From the NCBI RefSeq assembly GCF_003667825.1, contig NZ_CP033043.1, positions 2,585,501-2,649,500 of the forward strand: a DNA stretch of 64,000 nt. The letters are read 5' to 3'. The position numbers were made by a program, and so were the translations under genes. Positions 8,946-16,716 of this stretch are shown here, piece after piece; within the stretch, counting starts at the first letter, position 1, and each line of letters opens with the position of its first letter. The notes under the pieces are model-generated. The model was not told the origin of the DNA. It searched no databases and worked only from the letters and a program-made list of their open reading frames with translations. This DNA comes from Metabacillus litoralis (GTDB taxonomy: Bacteria; Bacillota; Bacilli; Bacillales; Bacillaceae).

Positions 8946-9578
8946 TTAATTAACAGTAACTTCTTCTTTTAATTTCTCTAATGATTTTTCTCCAATTCCC
9001 GATACTTCTAATAACCCTTCAATCGATTTAAAGTGACCGTTTTCTTCTCTATATGAAATAATAGCCTCAGCCTTTGCAGGTCCAATACCTGACAGTGTTT
9101 GAAGCTCCTCACTTGTTGCAAGGTTAATATTGATTTTCTTAGGGCTGTCCTTATCTTCGTTAGTAGTCTGAAATGGATTTTCCTTATTTTCACCGATTTG
9201 CGGAATATAAACTACCATCCCATCTTCTAATGAAGAAGCAAGATTTACGGCCGCTTCATCAGCTTGATCACTCAATCCTCCAGCTTTTTCAATAATTTCA
9301 TGTACTCTTGCATTAGCTGAAATCTCATAAACCCCAGGTGTTTGAACAGCCCCCTTTACATCAATAACGATGGTGGATGCTTCTGAATTCTCACTTGTTT
9401 TCTGTTCACCCTTAGTTGTTTCATCCGGCACACTTGTTTCCATATAGGCACCTTCAACATTTGTTGTCACAAGTTCAGATGAGGCTTGGATATTAAAAAA
9501 ATAATAATAAAGTATAGTTACTGCTAATAAACTAACTAACAGGATAATCCATTTTTTGTATTTTTGGACGATACTCAT
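8946..9578 (-). CDS. comEA: ComEA, membrane-anchored DNA receptor for transformation
   Basis: ComEA binds double-stranded DNA at the cell surface and passes it to ComEC. The 210-aa protein has an N-terminal membrane anchor (about residues 9-28), a flexible acidic linker, an SLBB-type domain (about 70-130, VKGAVQTPGVYE and VNLASSLEDGMVVYIP), and a C-terminal helix-hairpin-helix DNA-binding domain (about 148-210; INLATSEELQTLSGIG and IEGLLEVSGIG). I chose ATG 9578 with aaaggag upstream; a TTG one codon earlier is also possible. First gene of the comE operon, divergent from comER. I found no convincing ComK box in the 90-bp intergenic region. Confidence 0.96.
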   Translation of the reverse strand: MSIVQKYKKWIILLVSLLAVTILYYYFFNIQASSELVTTNVEGAYMETSVPDETTKGEQKTSENSEASTIVIDVKGAVQTPGVYEISANARVHEIIEKAGGLSDQADEAAVNLASSLEDGMVVYIPQIGENKENPFQTTNEDKDSPKKININLATSEELQTLSGIGPAKAEAIISYREENGHFKSIEGLLEVSGIGEKSLEKLKEEVTVN

Positions 9579-9667
9579 CAATAAAACTCCTTTAAAAATT
9601 AATCATAAAACATCACTACAAAACATATCGTGTATGAGAGAATTGCATTCTAAGGAGGGGATATACT

Positions 9668-10501
9668 TTGAATGTAGGTTTTGTTGGAACAGGAAATATG
9701 GGGAGAATATTAATTGAATCATTTATTGAGTCGGGTGCAATTAAACCCTCATTCATTTATATGATGAATCGAACGATGTCTAAAGCTGAAGCGATAAAGA
9801 GTTTATATCCAAAAACAAATGTGGTAGAAACAGCTGAGGAAGTAGTAAAACATTCTGATTTAATTTTCATTTGTGTCAAACCATTAGATATTCACCCCCT
9901 TTTAAAGAGTCTTGACCACCTTTTAACACCTAATAAATGCATAATATCCATAACTAGTCCTATTAATGTTGATCAACTAGAATCACTTGTAGAATGTCAG
10001 GTTACAAGAGTGATACCAAGTATAACGAACCGGGCTTTCTCCGGGGTTTCGCTAATTACTTACGGAAATTCGTGTCATAAGGAGACAAAAACAACAATTG
10101 AAGAATTATTTGAACAAATTTCAAATCCTGTTCAAATTGAAGATGATATTACCAGAGTATCTTCTGATATCGTTAGCTGTGGGCCAGCTTTTTTCAGCTA
10201 TTTACTTCAACGATTTGTAGATGGTGCAGTTGCGGAAACGAATATAACCAAAGAGCAGGCTGTTCTTTTGGCAAGTGAAATGATCGTTGGTATGGGCAAG
10301 TTGTTGGAAACAGAAATATATACCCTTCCTACTCTACAAGATAAAGTATGTGTAAAAGGTGGGGTTACTGGTAAAGGAATCAAAGTATTGGAAGATGAAG
10401 TGGGAGAAATGTTTGAAAAAATATTTCAAGCAACACACGAAAAGTATTATGAAGATATAGAAGAAGTGTCTGTTCAGTTTAGCAAGATTCCAAATAAGTA
10501 A
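9668..10501 (+). CDS. comER: ComER, pyrroline-5-carboxylate reductase-like late competence protein
   Basis: NAD(P)-binding protein of the P5C reductase superfamily. ComER is divergent from comE in B. subtilis and has been linked to competence, sporulation and biofilm timing, but its substrate is unsettled. The 277-aa protein starts MNVGFVGTGNMG, a Rossmann GxGxxG fingerprint at residues 7-12, followed by the dimerisation domain with SCGPAFFSYLLQRFVDGAV. Translation begins at TTG 9668 behind aaggaggg. The gene is monocistronic and ends in a hairpin that overlaps the stop codon of the convergent yqeM. Confidence 0.93.
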   Translation: MNVGFVGTGNMGRILIESFIESGAIKPSFIYMMNRTMSKAEAIKSLYPKTNVVETAEEVVKHSDLIFICVKPLDIHPLLKSLDHLLTPNKCIISITSPINVDQLESLVECQVTRVIPSITNRAFSGVSLITYGNSCHKETKTTIEELFEQISNPVQIEDDITRVSSDIVSCGPAFFSYLLQRFVDGAVAETNITKEQAVLLASEMIVGMGKLLETEIYTLPTLQDKVCVKGGVTGKGIKVLEDEVGEMFEKIFQATHEKYYEDIEEVSVQFSKIPNK

Positions 10502-10546
10502 TTCTCTATCAGAAAGATAAACTCCTTCTATGTTATAAAAAAATTT

Positions 10547-10585
10547 TCAGGTGAACTCTTATTAAGAGTTCACCTTTGTTTTTTT
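10547..10585. terminator. Terminator between convergent comER and yqeM
   Basis: AGGTGAACTCTT (10549-10560) pairs perfectly with AAGAGTTCACCT (10564-10575) and is followed by TTGTTTTTTT on the plus strand and AAAATTTTTTT on the minus strand. The yqeM stop codon lies inside the hairpin. Confidence 0.9.
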
Positions 10586-11320
10586 ACAAATAAAGAAAAT
10601 TCTTTCTGCTGAAGAATGCGGTTGACTTTCTACTTGAAAATCACTACAAATTTTTAAAACCTGAAAAGAAGCTGCCGCTAATAAAGAAGTATATTCCTCA
10701 ATTGAGTATGTTCGTTGGTAGTGTACTTCATCATAGCGCTCATAGAGTTGTTCACGTCTAACAAAAAACGTCATATCGTGTTCAATACTGTGTTCTTCGT
10801 CGCCTAAAAAGGAATTCCAAATAAAGCTAACTTCTTCATCTTGATCAGCAAAAGTATGGTTTGCAAAAACATGATGAATTTTATGTATAGAATGGACATC
10901 AAAAATAAATAAACCATCCTCTTCAAGCTGTTCAAAAACAGAGTGAAAGGTTGCCTTAATATCCTCTTTTGTTTCTAAATAATTTAAAGAATCACAACAG
11001 ATTGTCACAACATCAAAAAGCTTAGGAAAACCATTTAATTTTCGCATATCCTGCTTGAGAAATAATAAATTGACTTTGTTCCTCTCAGCCTTTGATTGTG
11101 CAACGGTCAGCATATCTTCACTAAGATCGACACCTGTTACCTCTAAATTATTTTTCGCTAAGGATACCGCTATTTCACCTGTTCCACAGGCTACATCTAA
11201 AAGAGTAGTTGCTCCCTTATGATACTTTGCTATAGAGTCCTGAATAAACCCAACCCACTGATCATAGGGAGCATCTTTCATTAGATGATCATAAATATAG
11301 GCAAAGCCTTTATAAATCAT
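10562..11320 (-). CDS. yqeM: YqeM, class I SAM-dependent methyltransferase
   Basis: Predicted S-adenosylmethionine methyltransferase of unknown substrate. The 252-aa product carries motif I LLDVACGTGE (about 40-49), the acidic end of beta-2 VTGVDLSEDM (about 60-69), and the later KQDMRKL and VTICCDSLNYL segments. It is the last gene of the yqeG operon. Its ATG overlaps the rsfS stop (ATGA), so it is probably translated by coupling; no clear SD is present. Its position next to ribosome-assembly genes suggests an RNA or ribosome substrate, which is inference. Confidence 0.9.
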   Translation of the reverse strand: MIYKGFAYIYDHLMKDAPYDQWVGFIQDSIAKYHKGATTLLDVACGTGEIAVSLAKNNLEVTGVDLSEDMLTVAQSKAERNKVNLLFLKQDMRKLNGFPKLFDVVTICCDSLNYLETKEDIKATFHSVFEQLEEDGLFIFDVHSIHKIHHVFANHTFADQDEEVSFIWNSFLGDEEHSIEHDMTFFVRREQLYERYDEVHYQRTYSIEEYTSLLAAASFQVLKICSDFQVESQPHSSAERIFFICKKTKVNS

Positions 11321-11673
11321 TGTTCTAGCTCACTAGTGAGATCCTCTGTTGGAGCATCTCCCCATAAACGCTCTAAATTATAATAGCCTCTTTCATCTTT
11401 ATGAAAGACATGGGCAACGACATCACCTAAGTCAATTAGAATCCATCGAGCTTCATCAAAGCCTTCAAGTCGTTTGACATTCATACCTGTTTCTTCCGCT
11501 TGTTCTTTTATTTCTCTAGCAATAGCTTGTACCTGTTTATCTGAGTTTCCGTGGCAAATAAAGAAATAATCGGCTATAAGGGAAATTCCATTCATGTTTA
11601 GTGCAATAATGTCCTCTGCACGCTTACTGTCTGCTGCTTTTGCTACTGTTGTTAAAATATCTCTACCTGTCAT
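11317..11673 (-). CDS. rsfS: Ribosomal silencing factor RsfS
   Basis: RsfS binds ribosomal protein L14 and blocks joining of the 30S and 50S subunits, shutting down translation in slow growth. The 118-aa protein is family-typical in size and shows GISLIADYFFICHGNSDKQVQAIAREI and the later EGFDEARWILIDLGDVVAHVF blocks, cut here to ITS hallmark WILIDLGDVVAHVF. Its ATG at 11673 shares one base with the yqeK stop (TAATG), and its end overlaps the yqeM ATG. Translation of the three genes is therefore likely coupled. Confidence 0.95.
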   Translation of the reverse strand: MTGRDILTTVAKAADSKRAEDIIALNMNGISLIADYFFICHGNSDKQVQAIAREIKEQAEETGMNVKRLEGFDEARWILIDLGDVVAHVFHKDERGYYNLERLWGDAPTEDLTSELEQ

Positions 11674-12245
11674 TAACTCGATTTTCCTCCTTTTAAAACT
11701 AAAGAATTGTATGTTTTAATCGTATCTGGATAAATAGCTTGATTTTTTTTAAGTAAGAATGTAATCGTATTTTGTAAAGATTTGATTAATGCCTGATCCA
11801 GACTGGTCTTAGCAAGCTCTCTTACTTCCTCCACACCAGGAAATTGTCTACCTGGTTCTATATAGTCTGCCACATAAATGATTTTTTCAAGCAATGTCAT
11901 ATCAGGACGCCCAGATGTGTGGTATTTAATTGCCTTTAAAACCTCTTTATCTTTAATGCCTACTTCTTTTTTTACAAGATAGGCACCAACGGGAGCATGC
12001 CAAAGCTCACTATTATGTTCTAACAATTTTTGGGGCATATCTTGTTCTTCAATAATTTTTTTCATTTCTTTTTTTGGTCTGAACTTAGCATAATCGTGAA
12101 AAATAGCTGCTGTTTCTGCCTTCTTGACATCTCCCCCGTACAATTCAGCCAAGGAAATAGCTGTCTCCATGACACCCAGTGTATGAACATAACGATGCTC
12201 TGTTAATTGCTCAGCAACAATTTTCAAGGCTTTATCACGTTCCAT
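11673..12245 (-). CDS. yqeK: YqeK, HD-domain bis(5'-nucleosyl)-tetraphosphatase (symmetrical)
   Basis: HD-domain hydrolase; family members cleave Ap4A to two ADP. The 190-aa product has the metal-binding H...HD...D pattern: RYVHTLGV (about 18-25), [10 protein letters not shown] (about 46-55), [12 protein letters not shown] and [10 protein letters not shown] near 125. Its start overlaps the end of nadD by 11 bp, and the nadD-yqeK pair is conserved in many Firmicutes. A link between NAD synthesis and dinucleotide clearance is reasonable inference. Confidence 0.94.
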   Translation of the reverse strand: MERDKALKIVAEQLTEHRYVHTLGVMETAISLAELYGGDVKKAETAAIFHDYAKFRPKKEMKKIIEEQDMPQKLLEHNSELWHAPVGAYLVKKEVGIKDKEVLKAIKYHTSGRPDMTLLEKIIYVADYIEPGRQFPGVEEVRELAKTSLDQALIKSLQNTITFLLKKNQAIYPDTIKTYNSLVLKGGKSS

Positions 12246-12807
12246 ATAAATGATTCTCCTCTATATATCTTTTCACATTGTTCGGCAGAAGATAATCAGT
12301 ATTTCCATTTTTTCTTAAACGTTCTCTCAACATTGTTGAAGATACCTCAAACTGAGGAATTTCAACCTCAGTAACCGGGTATAAAGTGCTTGTCTTAAAT
12401 CCAGCTCTTTTCACTCCAACAAAAGTAACTAGCTTAATAATCTCATCTATTTGATGCCATTTTGGTAAATACTCAATCATATCTGCCCCTATTATAAAAT
12501 AAAAACCATATTCAGGAAATTCTTCAAGCAGCAATCTTAATGTATCATATGTATAAGATGGACCTTCACGTTCTAATTCAATTGTATTTACTTCAAAATG
12601 TTGATGATCTTTAATAGCAAGCTTAAGCATATTAAGCCGATGTTTACTATCAGTAAAATGCTCAGTTTGTTTATGAGGAGGAATTTGGTTAGGAATAAAC
12701 CATATTTCCGATAATTGCAAAGCATGTAAGACTTCACTAGCAATTAATAGGTGGCCCAAATGCGGTGGATCAAATGTTCCACCTAGTATTCCTATTTTCT
12801 TTTTCAT
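12235..12807 (-). CDS. nadD: Nicotinate-nucleotide adenylyltransferase
   Basis: Joins ATP and nicotinate mononucleotide to form deamido-NAD in NAD biosynthesis. The 190-aa protein has the nucleotidyltransferase motif [11 protein letters not shown] (9-19) with the HxGH signature, an [15 protein letters not shown] block near 105, and [10 protein letters not shown] near 163. I chose the ATG at 12807; a run of G (gggggga) supplies the SD, and that run itself forms codons of an alternative upstream ATG at 12822. It lies between yhbY and yqeK in the yqeG operon. Confidence 0.96.
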   Translation of the reverse strand: MKKKIGILGGTFDPPHLGHLLIASEVLHALQLSEIWFIPNQIPPHKQTEHFTDSKHRLNMLKLAIKDHQHFEVNTIELEREGPSYTYDTLRLLLEEFPEYGFYFIIGADMIEYLPKWHQIDEIIKLVTFVGVKRAGFKTSTLYPVTEVEIPQFEVSSTMLRERLRKNGNTDYLLPNNVKRYIEENHLYGT

Positions 12808-12825
12808 TCCCCATCCCCCCATAGA

Positions 12826-13119
12826 TTAATTTGGTAAACGGATTTGTTTATTCTCTCTAGATTCTTTATACAAAACAATCGTGTTTCCGATGATTTGTAC
12901 AAGTTCAGCTCCTGTACCTTCTACAATCTGTTCAGCGACTGTATTTTTATCTTCTTCACAATTTTGTAGTACAGATACTTTAAATAACTCACGTGCTTCT
13001 AGTGCATCTGATAGTTGATTAATCATATTTTCATTCACGCCACCTTTTCCAACTTGAAAAATTGGGTTTAAATGATGGGCTTCTGAACGTAAAAATCTTT
13101 TTTGCTTTCCTGTTAGCAT
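12826..13119 (-). CDS. yhbY: YhbY, CRS1-YhbY (CRM) domain RNA-binding protein
   Basis: Small RNA-binding protein associated with pre-50S ribosomal particles. The 97-aa product is a single CRM domain starting MLTGKQKRFLRSEAHHLNPI, with the loop VGKGGVNENM (about 23-32), which has the GxxG character of the family. Its SD (ctaggaggt) lies in the last codons of aroE, and the two genes overlap by 7 bp. The context next to yqeH and rsfS suits a role in ribosome assembly. Confidence 0.95.
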   Translation of the reverse strand: MLTGKQKRFLRSEAHHLNPIFQVGKGGVNENMINQLSDALEARELFKVSVLQNCEEDKNTVAEQIVEGTGAELVQIIGNTIVLYKESRENKQIRLPN

Positions 13120-13955
13120 GATGTACCTCCTAGTTTGTTATGAACAATTGCTGACATTTTTTCAATTGATGGAGTTTTTCCTGTCCATAAGTCAAACGCA
13201 AGGGCTGCTTGATGAACAAACATCCCAACACCCGTATGAACGGTTAATCCAAGGGATTTTGCCTCTTTTAAAAGGGCGGTTTGAATTGGATTATAAATAA
13301 TATCACTTACTACCGCAGATTTTTTGGCATTATTCAATGAGATTGGTTTTTGATCAACATTTGGATGAAGCCCAACGGCAGTGGTTTGAATAATAATGTC
13401 ATACTCTTGAATCGTTGCTTTAGCCTCTTCTAATGATAAGGCTTTGCTTGTGTTTAAAAAAGGGCATTCTTCAATTAATTCCTCAGCTTTTGAAATCGTC
13501 CGATTACATACATCAACATGTTGAGATCCAGAATTCGTAAGTGTGAGATAAATTCCTCGAGCTGCTCCCCCTGCACCAATAATTAGTACCTTATTCTCTG
13601 AGAGAGGTTTTTTAATTACTTCTTTTAATGACTGAACATATCCATTACCATCTGTATTATGACCAATCAATTGTCCATTTTCATTAACTACTGTATTAAC
13701 TGCTCCTGCAATCTTTGCAGTTTCATCCAGTTGATCTAAATAAGGAATAATTGATATTTTATGTGGAATTGTTACATTAAACCCCTTAATATCAAGGGTT
13801 TTCAATGCTTGAACAGCTTCTTCTAGACGGTCTGGCTCAACATGAAACGCATGATAATGACCATCTAAATTATTTTCTTTGAATGCATCATTATGAATAG
13901 CTGGTGACATCGAATGCTCAACCGGACACCCAATTAAACCGTATAACTTCCCCAT
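13113..13955 (-). CDS. aroE: Shikimate dehydrogenase
   Basis: NADPH-dependent reduction of 3-dehydroshikimate in aromatic amino acid synthesis. The 280-aa protein has the shikimate-binding EHSMSP (14-19), the catalytic Lys in NVTIPHK (near 66), NTDGNGY (near 104) and the glycine-rich NADP site IGAGGAARG (near 127). I chose ATG 13955, which has ggggagag at 7 nt; an ATG three codons upstream (13964) abuts that SD. Its position inside a ribosome/NAD operon is the standard Bacillus arrangement. Confidence 0.96.
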   Translation of the reverse strand: MGKLYGLIGCPVEHSMSPAIHNDAFKENNLDGHYHAFHVEPDRLEEAVQALKTLDIKGFNVTIPHKISIIPYLDQLDETAKIAGAVNTVVNENGQLIGHNTDGNGYVQSLKEVIKKPLSENKVLIIGAGGAARGIYLTLTNSGSQHVDVCNRTISKAEELIEECPFLNTSKALSLEEAKATIQEYDIIIQTTAVGLHPNVDQKPISLNNAKKSAVVSDIIYNPIQTALLKEAKSLGLTVHTGVGMFVHQAALAFDLWTGKTPSIEKMSAIVHNKLGGTSC

Positions 13956-13974
13956 ATCTATCATCTCTCCCCGA

Positions 13975-15081
13975 TTAAATTAATGATTTTCTTAACGTAA
14001 CATTAACTCCCTTTGGGGCATAGGCAACGATTTTTTTTCCAGGATTATTAACAGTCACCCACCCCAAACCTGAAAAGACCACATCTGTTTTCCCTTCACT
14101 AATTGAAAATTCATGAGGAATTAGTTTCGGAAAGGTTTCAACCTCTTCTTTTCGTGGTGGTGTTAATAATTCTCCTGCATGCTTTTCATACAAAGAATCT
14201 GCATTTTCTAGCTTTGTTCGATGGATTGTTAATTCATTCGGAATATAGCAAACCAATGCTTCTCTTCCACCTGCTACATAATCCAGTCGAGCCAACCCAC
14301 CGAAATACAATGTTTGACTTTCATTTAATTGAAAAACTTTTGGTTTGATTTCTTTTTTTGGACTTAAAAGCTTTAAATCGCGTTTATCAACATAATGAGC
14401 CATTTGGTGGTGATTAATGATTCCTGGAGTGTCGTATAAAGATGCCCCATTGTCCAGTGGAATTTCTATCAAATCTAATGTTGTACCTGGATAATGTGAA
14501 GTTGTGATGACATCATTGACACCTGCTACTTCTTTAATCATTCGATTAATAAAGGTCGACTTTCCAACATTTGTACAGCCTACTACATACACATCTTGTC
14601 CATCACGGTATTCATCAATTAATTCAGCAACCTCTCTAATACCGTGGCCTCTTGCAGAGCTTACTAAACAAACATCGATTGGCTTTAAGCCTAATTCCTT
14701 TGCTTCTCTCTTCATCCAATTGATCAGCTTTTGTTTTTTAACTGATTTCGGTAATATATCACTTTTGTTTCCTACTAATAATATTGGATTACCTTTTACA
14801 AAGCGTTGAATTCCTTGCAACCAACTTCCGCTAAAATCAAATATATCAACAATTTTTACAATTAATCCATTTGTTTCACCTATGCCATGTAAAATCTTTA
14901 AAAAATCATCATCTGTAAGTGAAACATCCTGTATTTCATTATAATTTTTTAAGCGAAAACATCTTTGGCAAATGATCTCTTCTTTTTCTAATGCACTCGG
15001 TGGAGCATACCCCAAAATCTTAGAGTCTTCGGTTTGAATGGCTACTCCACAACCTATACATGAAAATTGTTGCTCTGACAC
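13975..15081 (-). CDS. yqeH: YqeH, circularly permuted ribosome-biogenesis GTPase
   Basis: GTPase needed for 30S subunit assembly. The 368-aa protein opens with a four-cysteine zinc finger (C8, C11, C38, C41) and then a permuted G domain in the order G4 NKSD (105-108), G5 SSA (141-143), G1 GCTNVGKST (168-176) and G3 DTPG (217-220), followed by a C-terminal RNA-binding region. Circular permutation is characteristic of the family. Translation starts at GTG 15081 with gggagg upstream. It lies 4 bp after yqeG and 19 bp before aroE. Confidence 0.96.
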   Translation of the reverse strand: MSEQQFSCIGCGVAIQTEDSKILGYAPPSALEKEEIICQRCFRLKNYNEIQDVSLTDDDFLKILHGIGETNGLIVKIVDIFDFSGSWLQGIQRFVKGNPILLVGNKSDILPKSVKKQKLINWMKREAKELGLKPIDVCLVSSARGHGIREVAELIDEYRDGQDVYVVGCTNVGKSTFINRMIKEVAGVNDVITTSHYPGTTLDLIEIPLDNGASLYDTPGIINHHQMAHYVDKRDLKLLSPKKEIKPKVFQLNESQTLYFGGLARLDYVAGGREALVCYIPNELTIHRTKLENADSLYEKHAGELLTPPRKEEVETFPKLIPHEFSISEGKTDVVFSGLGWVTVNNPGKKIVAYAPKGVNVTLRKSLI

Positions 15082-15085
15082 GTTT

Positions 15086-15601
15086 TTATTCCTCCCATTG
15101 AATCATACCTTTTCGCTTCAAGTTTTCCATGATTCTCCGTTCTATCATGCGATTAATTCTTGTGAAAAAACCATCTGTTGAAGCAACTGGAACGACCAAA
15201 ATCGTTTGAAAGCCATTACGGTTTCCACCTAACACATCTGTTAAAAGCTGGTCACCAATCACAACGACTTCATCTTTTTTTAAGTTCATATCCCTTACAG
15301 CTTTTAAAAATGCCTTGCCCATTGGTTTTCTAGCCTTATATATAAAAGGGATTGAATGAGGCTCCGAGAATGCCTTTACACGTTGTTCGTTATTATTGGA
15401 AACAATTGTAATCTTCATTCCTAGATCTTTTACCTCTTTAAACCATTGGAGCAACTGTGGAGTTGCATTTGGGCGGTCCCATTCGACAAGTGTATTATCT
15501 AAGTCTGTAATAATTCCCTTTATTCCACTATCTTTTAATTTCTTAGGAGAAATATGAAAAATACTTTTTACATATTCACCTGGTAAAAATAACTGTAGCA
15601 T
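15086..15601 (-). CDS. yqeG: YqeG, HAD superfamily (IIIA) phosphatase
   Basis: Predicted HAD-type phosphatase of unknown substrate (171 aa). Motif I DLDNTLVEWD contains the nucleophile and acid Asp pair (near residues 34-38), motif II is TIVSNN, motif III KARKPMGKAF, and motif IV VIGDQLLTDVLGGN. I chose ATG 15601, which has gaggtg at suitable spacing and matches the B. subtilis length; the longer frame from 15625 has no SD. First gene of the yqeG-yqeM operon, with a promoter 41 bp upstream. Confidence 0.94.
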   Translation of the reverse strand: MLQLFLPGEYVKSIFHISPKKLKDSGIKGIITDLDNTLVEWDRPNATPQLLQWFKEVKDLGMKITIVSNNNEQRVKAFSEPHSIPFIYKARKPMGKAFLKAVRDMNLKKDEVVVIGDQLLTDVLGGNRNGFQTILVVPVASTDGFFTRINRMIERRIMENLKRKGMIQWEE

Positions 15602-15641
15602 GAGTTTTGACACCTCATTATTCATTTTTTTGCCATCTTAC

Positions 15642-15670
15642 ATCATAACGAATTTGACACATACTTTCAA
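15642..15670 (-). promoter_or_regulatory. Sigma-A promoter of the yqeG operon
   Basis: Minus strand: -35 TTGAAA (15665-15670), a 17-bp spacer, and -10 TATGAT (15642-15647), 40 bp before the chosen yqeG start. Confidence 0.75.
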
Positions 15671-15748
15671 AACAAAATTAAAGTATATGTACAAAAGCTA
15701 GAAAAAATACCAAAAACTTTTCGACAAATTCCGACCCTCTTCAACAGG

Positions 15749-15847
15749 TGTGGATAATATTATACACATTATCCCCCTTGAAATACCTCATTTTATCCAC
15801 CTTATAAACAACATACCCACAATTTATCCACTATTAAATGTGGATAA
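15749..15847. promoter_or_regulatory. Cluster of five DnaA-box-like sites upstream of sda
   Basis: Two perfect TTATCCACA boxes lie in reverse orientation (15749-15757 and 15839-15847). There are three one-mismatch boxes: TTATACACA (15760-15768), TTATCCACC (15793-15801) and TTATCCACT (15824-15832). In B. subtilis DnaA activates sda through boxes in its promoter. The position here, directly upstream of the sda promoter, fits that. Confidence 0.85.
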
Positions 15848-15855
15848 CAGAACGG

Positions 15856-15884
15856 TTGTTCTCACAAATTATTCATGTTAGATT
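15856..15884 (+). promoter_or_regulatory. Probable sigma-A promoter of sda
   Basis: -35 TTGTTC (15856-15861) and -10 TAGATT (15879-15884) have a 17-bp spacer, 9 bp after the last DnaA-like box. Confidence 0.6.
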
Positions 15885-16008
15885 TAAATCAATAGCAAAA
15901 TATAACATTTTAACAATGACTAATTAAGCAAGATTGAATGACTGCTTCACCTTTAAAAGATATGAAAAATGTTAGGAGGTGTAGAGCCAACTTAATTGGC
16001 CACCCAAC

Positions 16009-16149
16009 ATGCGCAAACTTTCTGACGAGTTATTAATTGAATCGTATTTTAAAGCAACTGAAATGAAACTAAATGATGATTTTATAGAACTAATTATAAT
16101 GGAAATTAAACGCCGTTCTTTGGGACATGTATTAAAAGCTTCTTCATAA
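16009..16149 (+). CDS. sda: Sporulation inhibitor Sda
   Basis: Sda binds the histidine kinases KinA and KinB and blocks phosphorelay activation when replication is disturbed or under way. The 46-aa reading from ATG 16009 ([20 protein letters not shown]...) is nearly identical in pattern to the B. subtilis helical-hairpin protein. The SD aggaggt (15974-15980) is 28 nt upstream of that ATG. Between them lies the inverted repeat GCCAA-cttaa-TTGGC (15986-16000). The frame is open upstream back to a TAG at 15982 without any ATG, GTG or TTG, so the true start is uncertain. The DnaA-box cluster upstream supports replication-linked control. Confidence 0.93.
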   Translation: MRKLSDELLIESYFKATEMKLNDDFIELIIMEIKRRSLGHVLKASS

Positions 16150-16157
16150 GCTTCTAC

Positions 16158-16184
16158 ATGCCGCTTAGACGGCTCTTTTTTTAT
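16158..16184 (+). terminator. Probable terminator of sda
   Basis: A short stem GCCG (16160-16163) / CGGC (16170-16173) is followed by TCTTTTTTTATC. The stem is weak but the T-run is good. Confidence 0.5.
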
Positions 16185-16316
16185 CTTTGCTCTTACTATG
16201 TTATCCAATCAAATTTCACACTACACGCATTCTTATTATGTATCTTCTAATTTGTGAATGTTATTATACCATTAGTTCACAGGTACCACTATCATTATTT
16301 ATCAAGGGTACATGAA

Positions 16317-16342
16317 ATAACCCCCATCGTGCTGGGGGTTCA
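16317..16342 (-). terminator. Terminator of the YjcZ-type gene
   Basis: AACCCCC (16319-16325) pairs with GGGGGTT (16334-16340). On the minus strand it is followed by ATTTCATG, so the T-run is poor but the stem is strong. Confidence 0.55.
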
Positions 16343-16347
16343 TCACT

Positions 16348-16506
16348 TTACTTATAATAGTTGTAATAATAGTAACCTCCACCAATAACCAAAAGTAAGA
16401 TTAGCAGCACGACGATAAATGCATACCAATACCCATATCCAGTTCCCCCTGCTGCATTTGCGTAATATGGGTATGGTGCCGGTCCATATGGTGAATATCC
16501 GTACAT
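16348..16506 (-). CDS. YjcZ-type sporulation microprotein
   Basis: A 52-aa protein: an N-terminal Tyr/Pro/Gly-rich segment (MYGYSPYGPAPYPYYANAAG), one hydrophobic helix (about residues 27-42, FIVVLLILLLVIGGG) and a Tyr-rich tail. This composition is the signature of the YjcZ family of tiny sporulation or spore-associated membrane proteins, which are often missed in annotation. The ATG at 16506 has gggagg 8 nt upstream. It is divergent from sigK, 210 bp away, and is followed by a strong hairpin. Expression late in sporulation is likely from the family; I did not define its promoter. Confidence 0.82.
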   Translation of the reverse strand: MYGYSPYGPAPYPYYANAAGGTGYGYWYAFIVVLLILLLVIGGGYYYYNYYK

Positions 16507-16661
16507 CCTTATTTCCTCCCTCTATGATGTTAACTACTTTATAAATATGAACATTCCACCCATATCGTTTAGGCTACTATCCATAAATCGTCCAAAAAAT
16601 ATTCTGTTAAAACTTATTATTGGCTTTTTTATGTGTACAGACACGAACAAGCCTCTACTTA

Positions 16662-16669
16662 CATACACA
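16662..16669 (+). promoter_or_regulatory. Possible sigma-E -10 element of sigK
   Basis: CATACACA matches the sigma-E -10 consensus (CATACAHT) in seven of eight positions, 48 bp before the sigK start. No convincing -35 accompanies it. Confidence 0.3.
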
Positions 16670-16716
16670 TGACTTATAGGCACTTGCCTACATAAAGTAT
16701 TACTGGAGGTGGAGGT

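Noticed and set aside
9579..9667. ComK boxes (AAAA-N5-TTTT pairs) between comEA and comER
   Set aside because: Several A- and T-runs occur but no pair fits the box spacing well enough to report.
15749..15847. Possible replication origin because of the DnaA-box cluster
   Set aside because: Neighbouring genes are those of the sda region and not dnaA/dnaN; there is no AT-rich unwinding element with DnaA-trio pattern that I could identify. A gene-regulatory role fits better.
15972..16208. 78-codon minus-strand ORF
   Set aside because: Antisense over the whole of sda, whose protein is clearly recognised on the plus strand.
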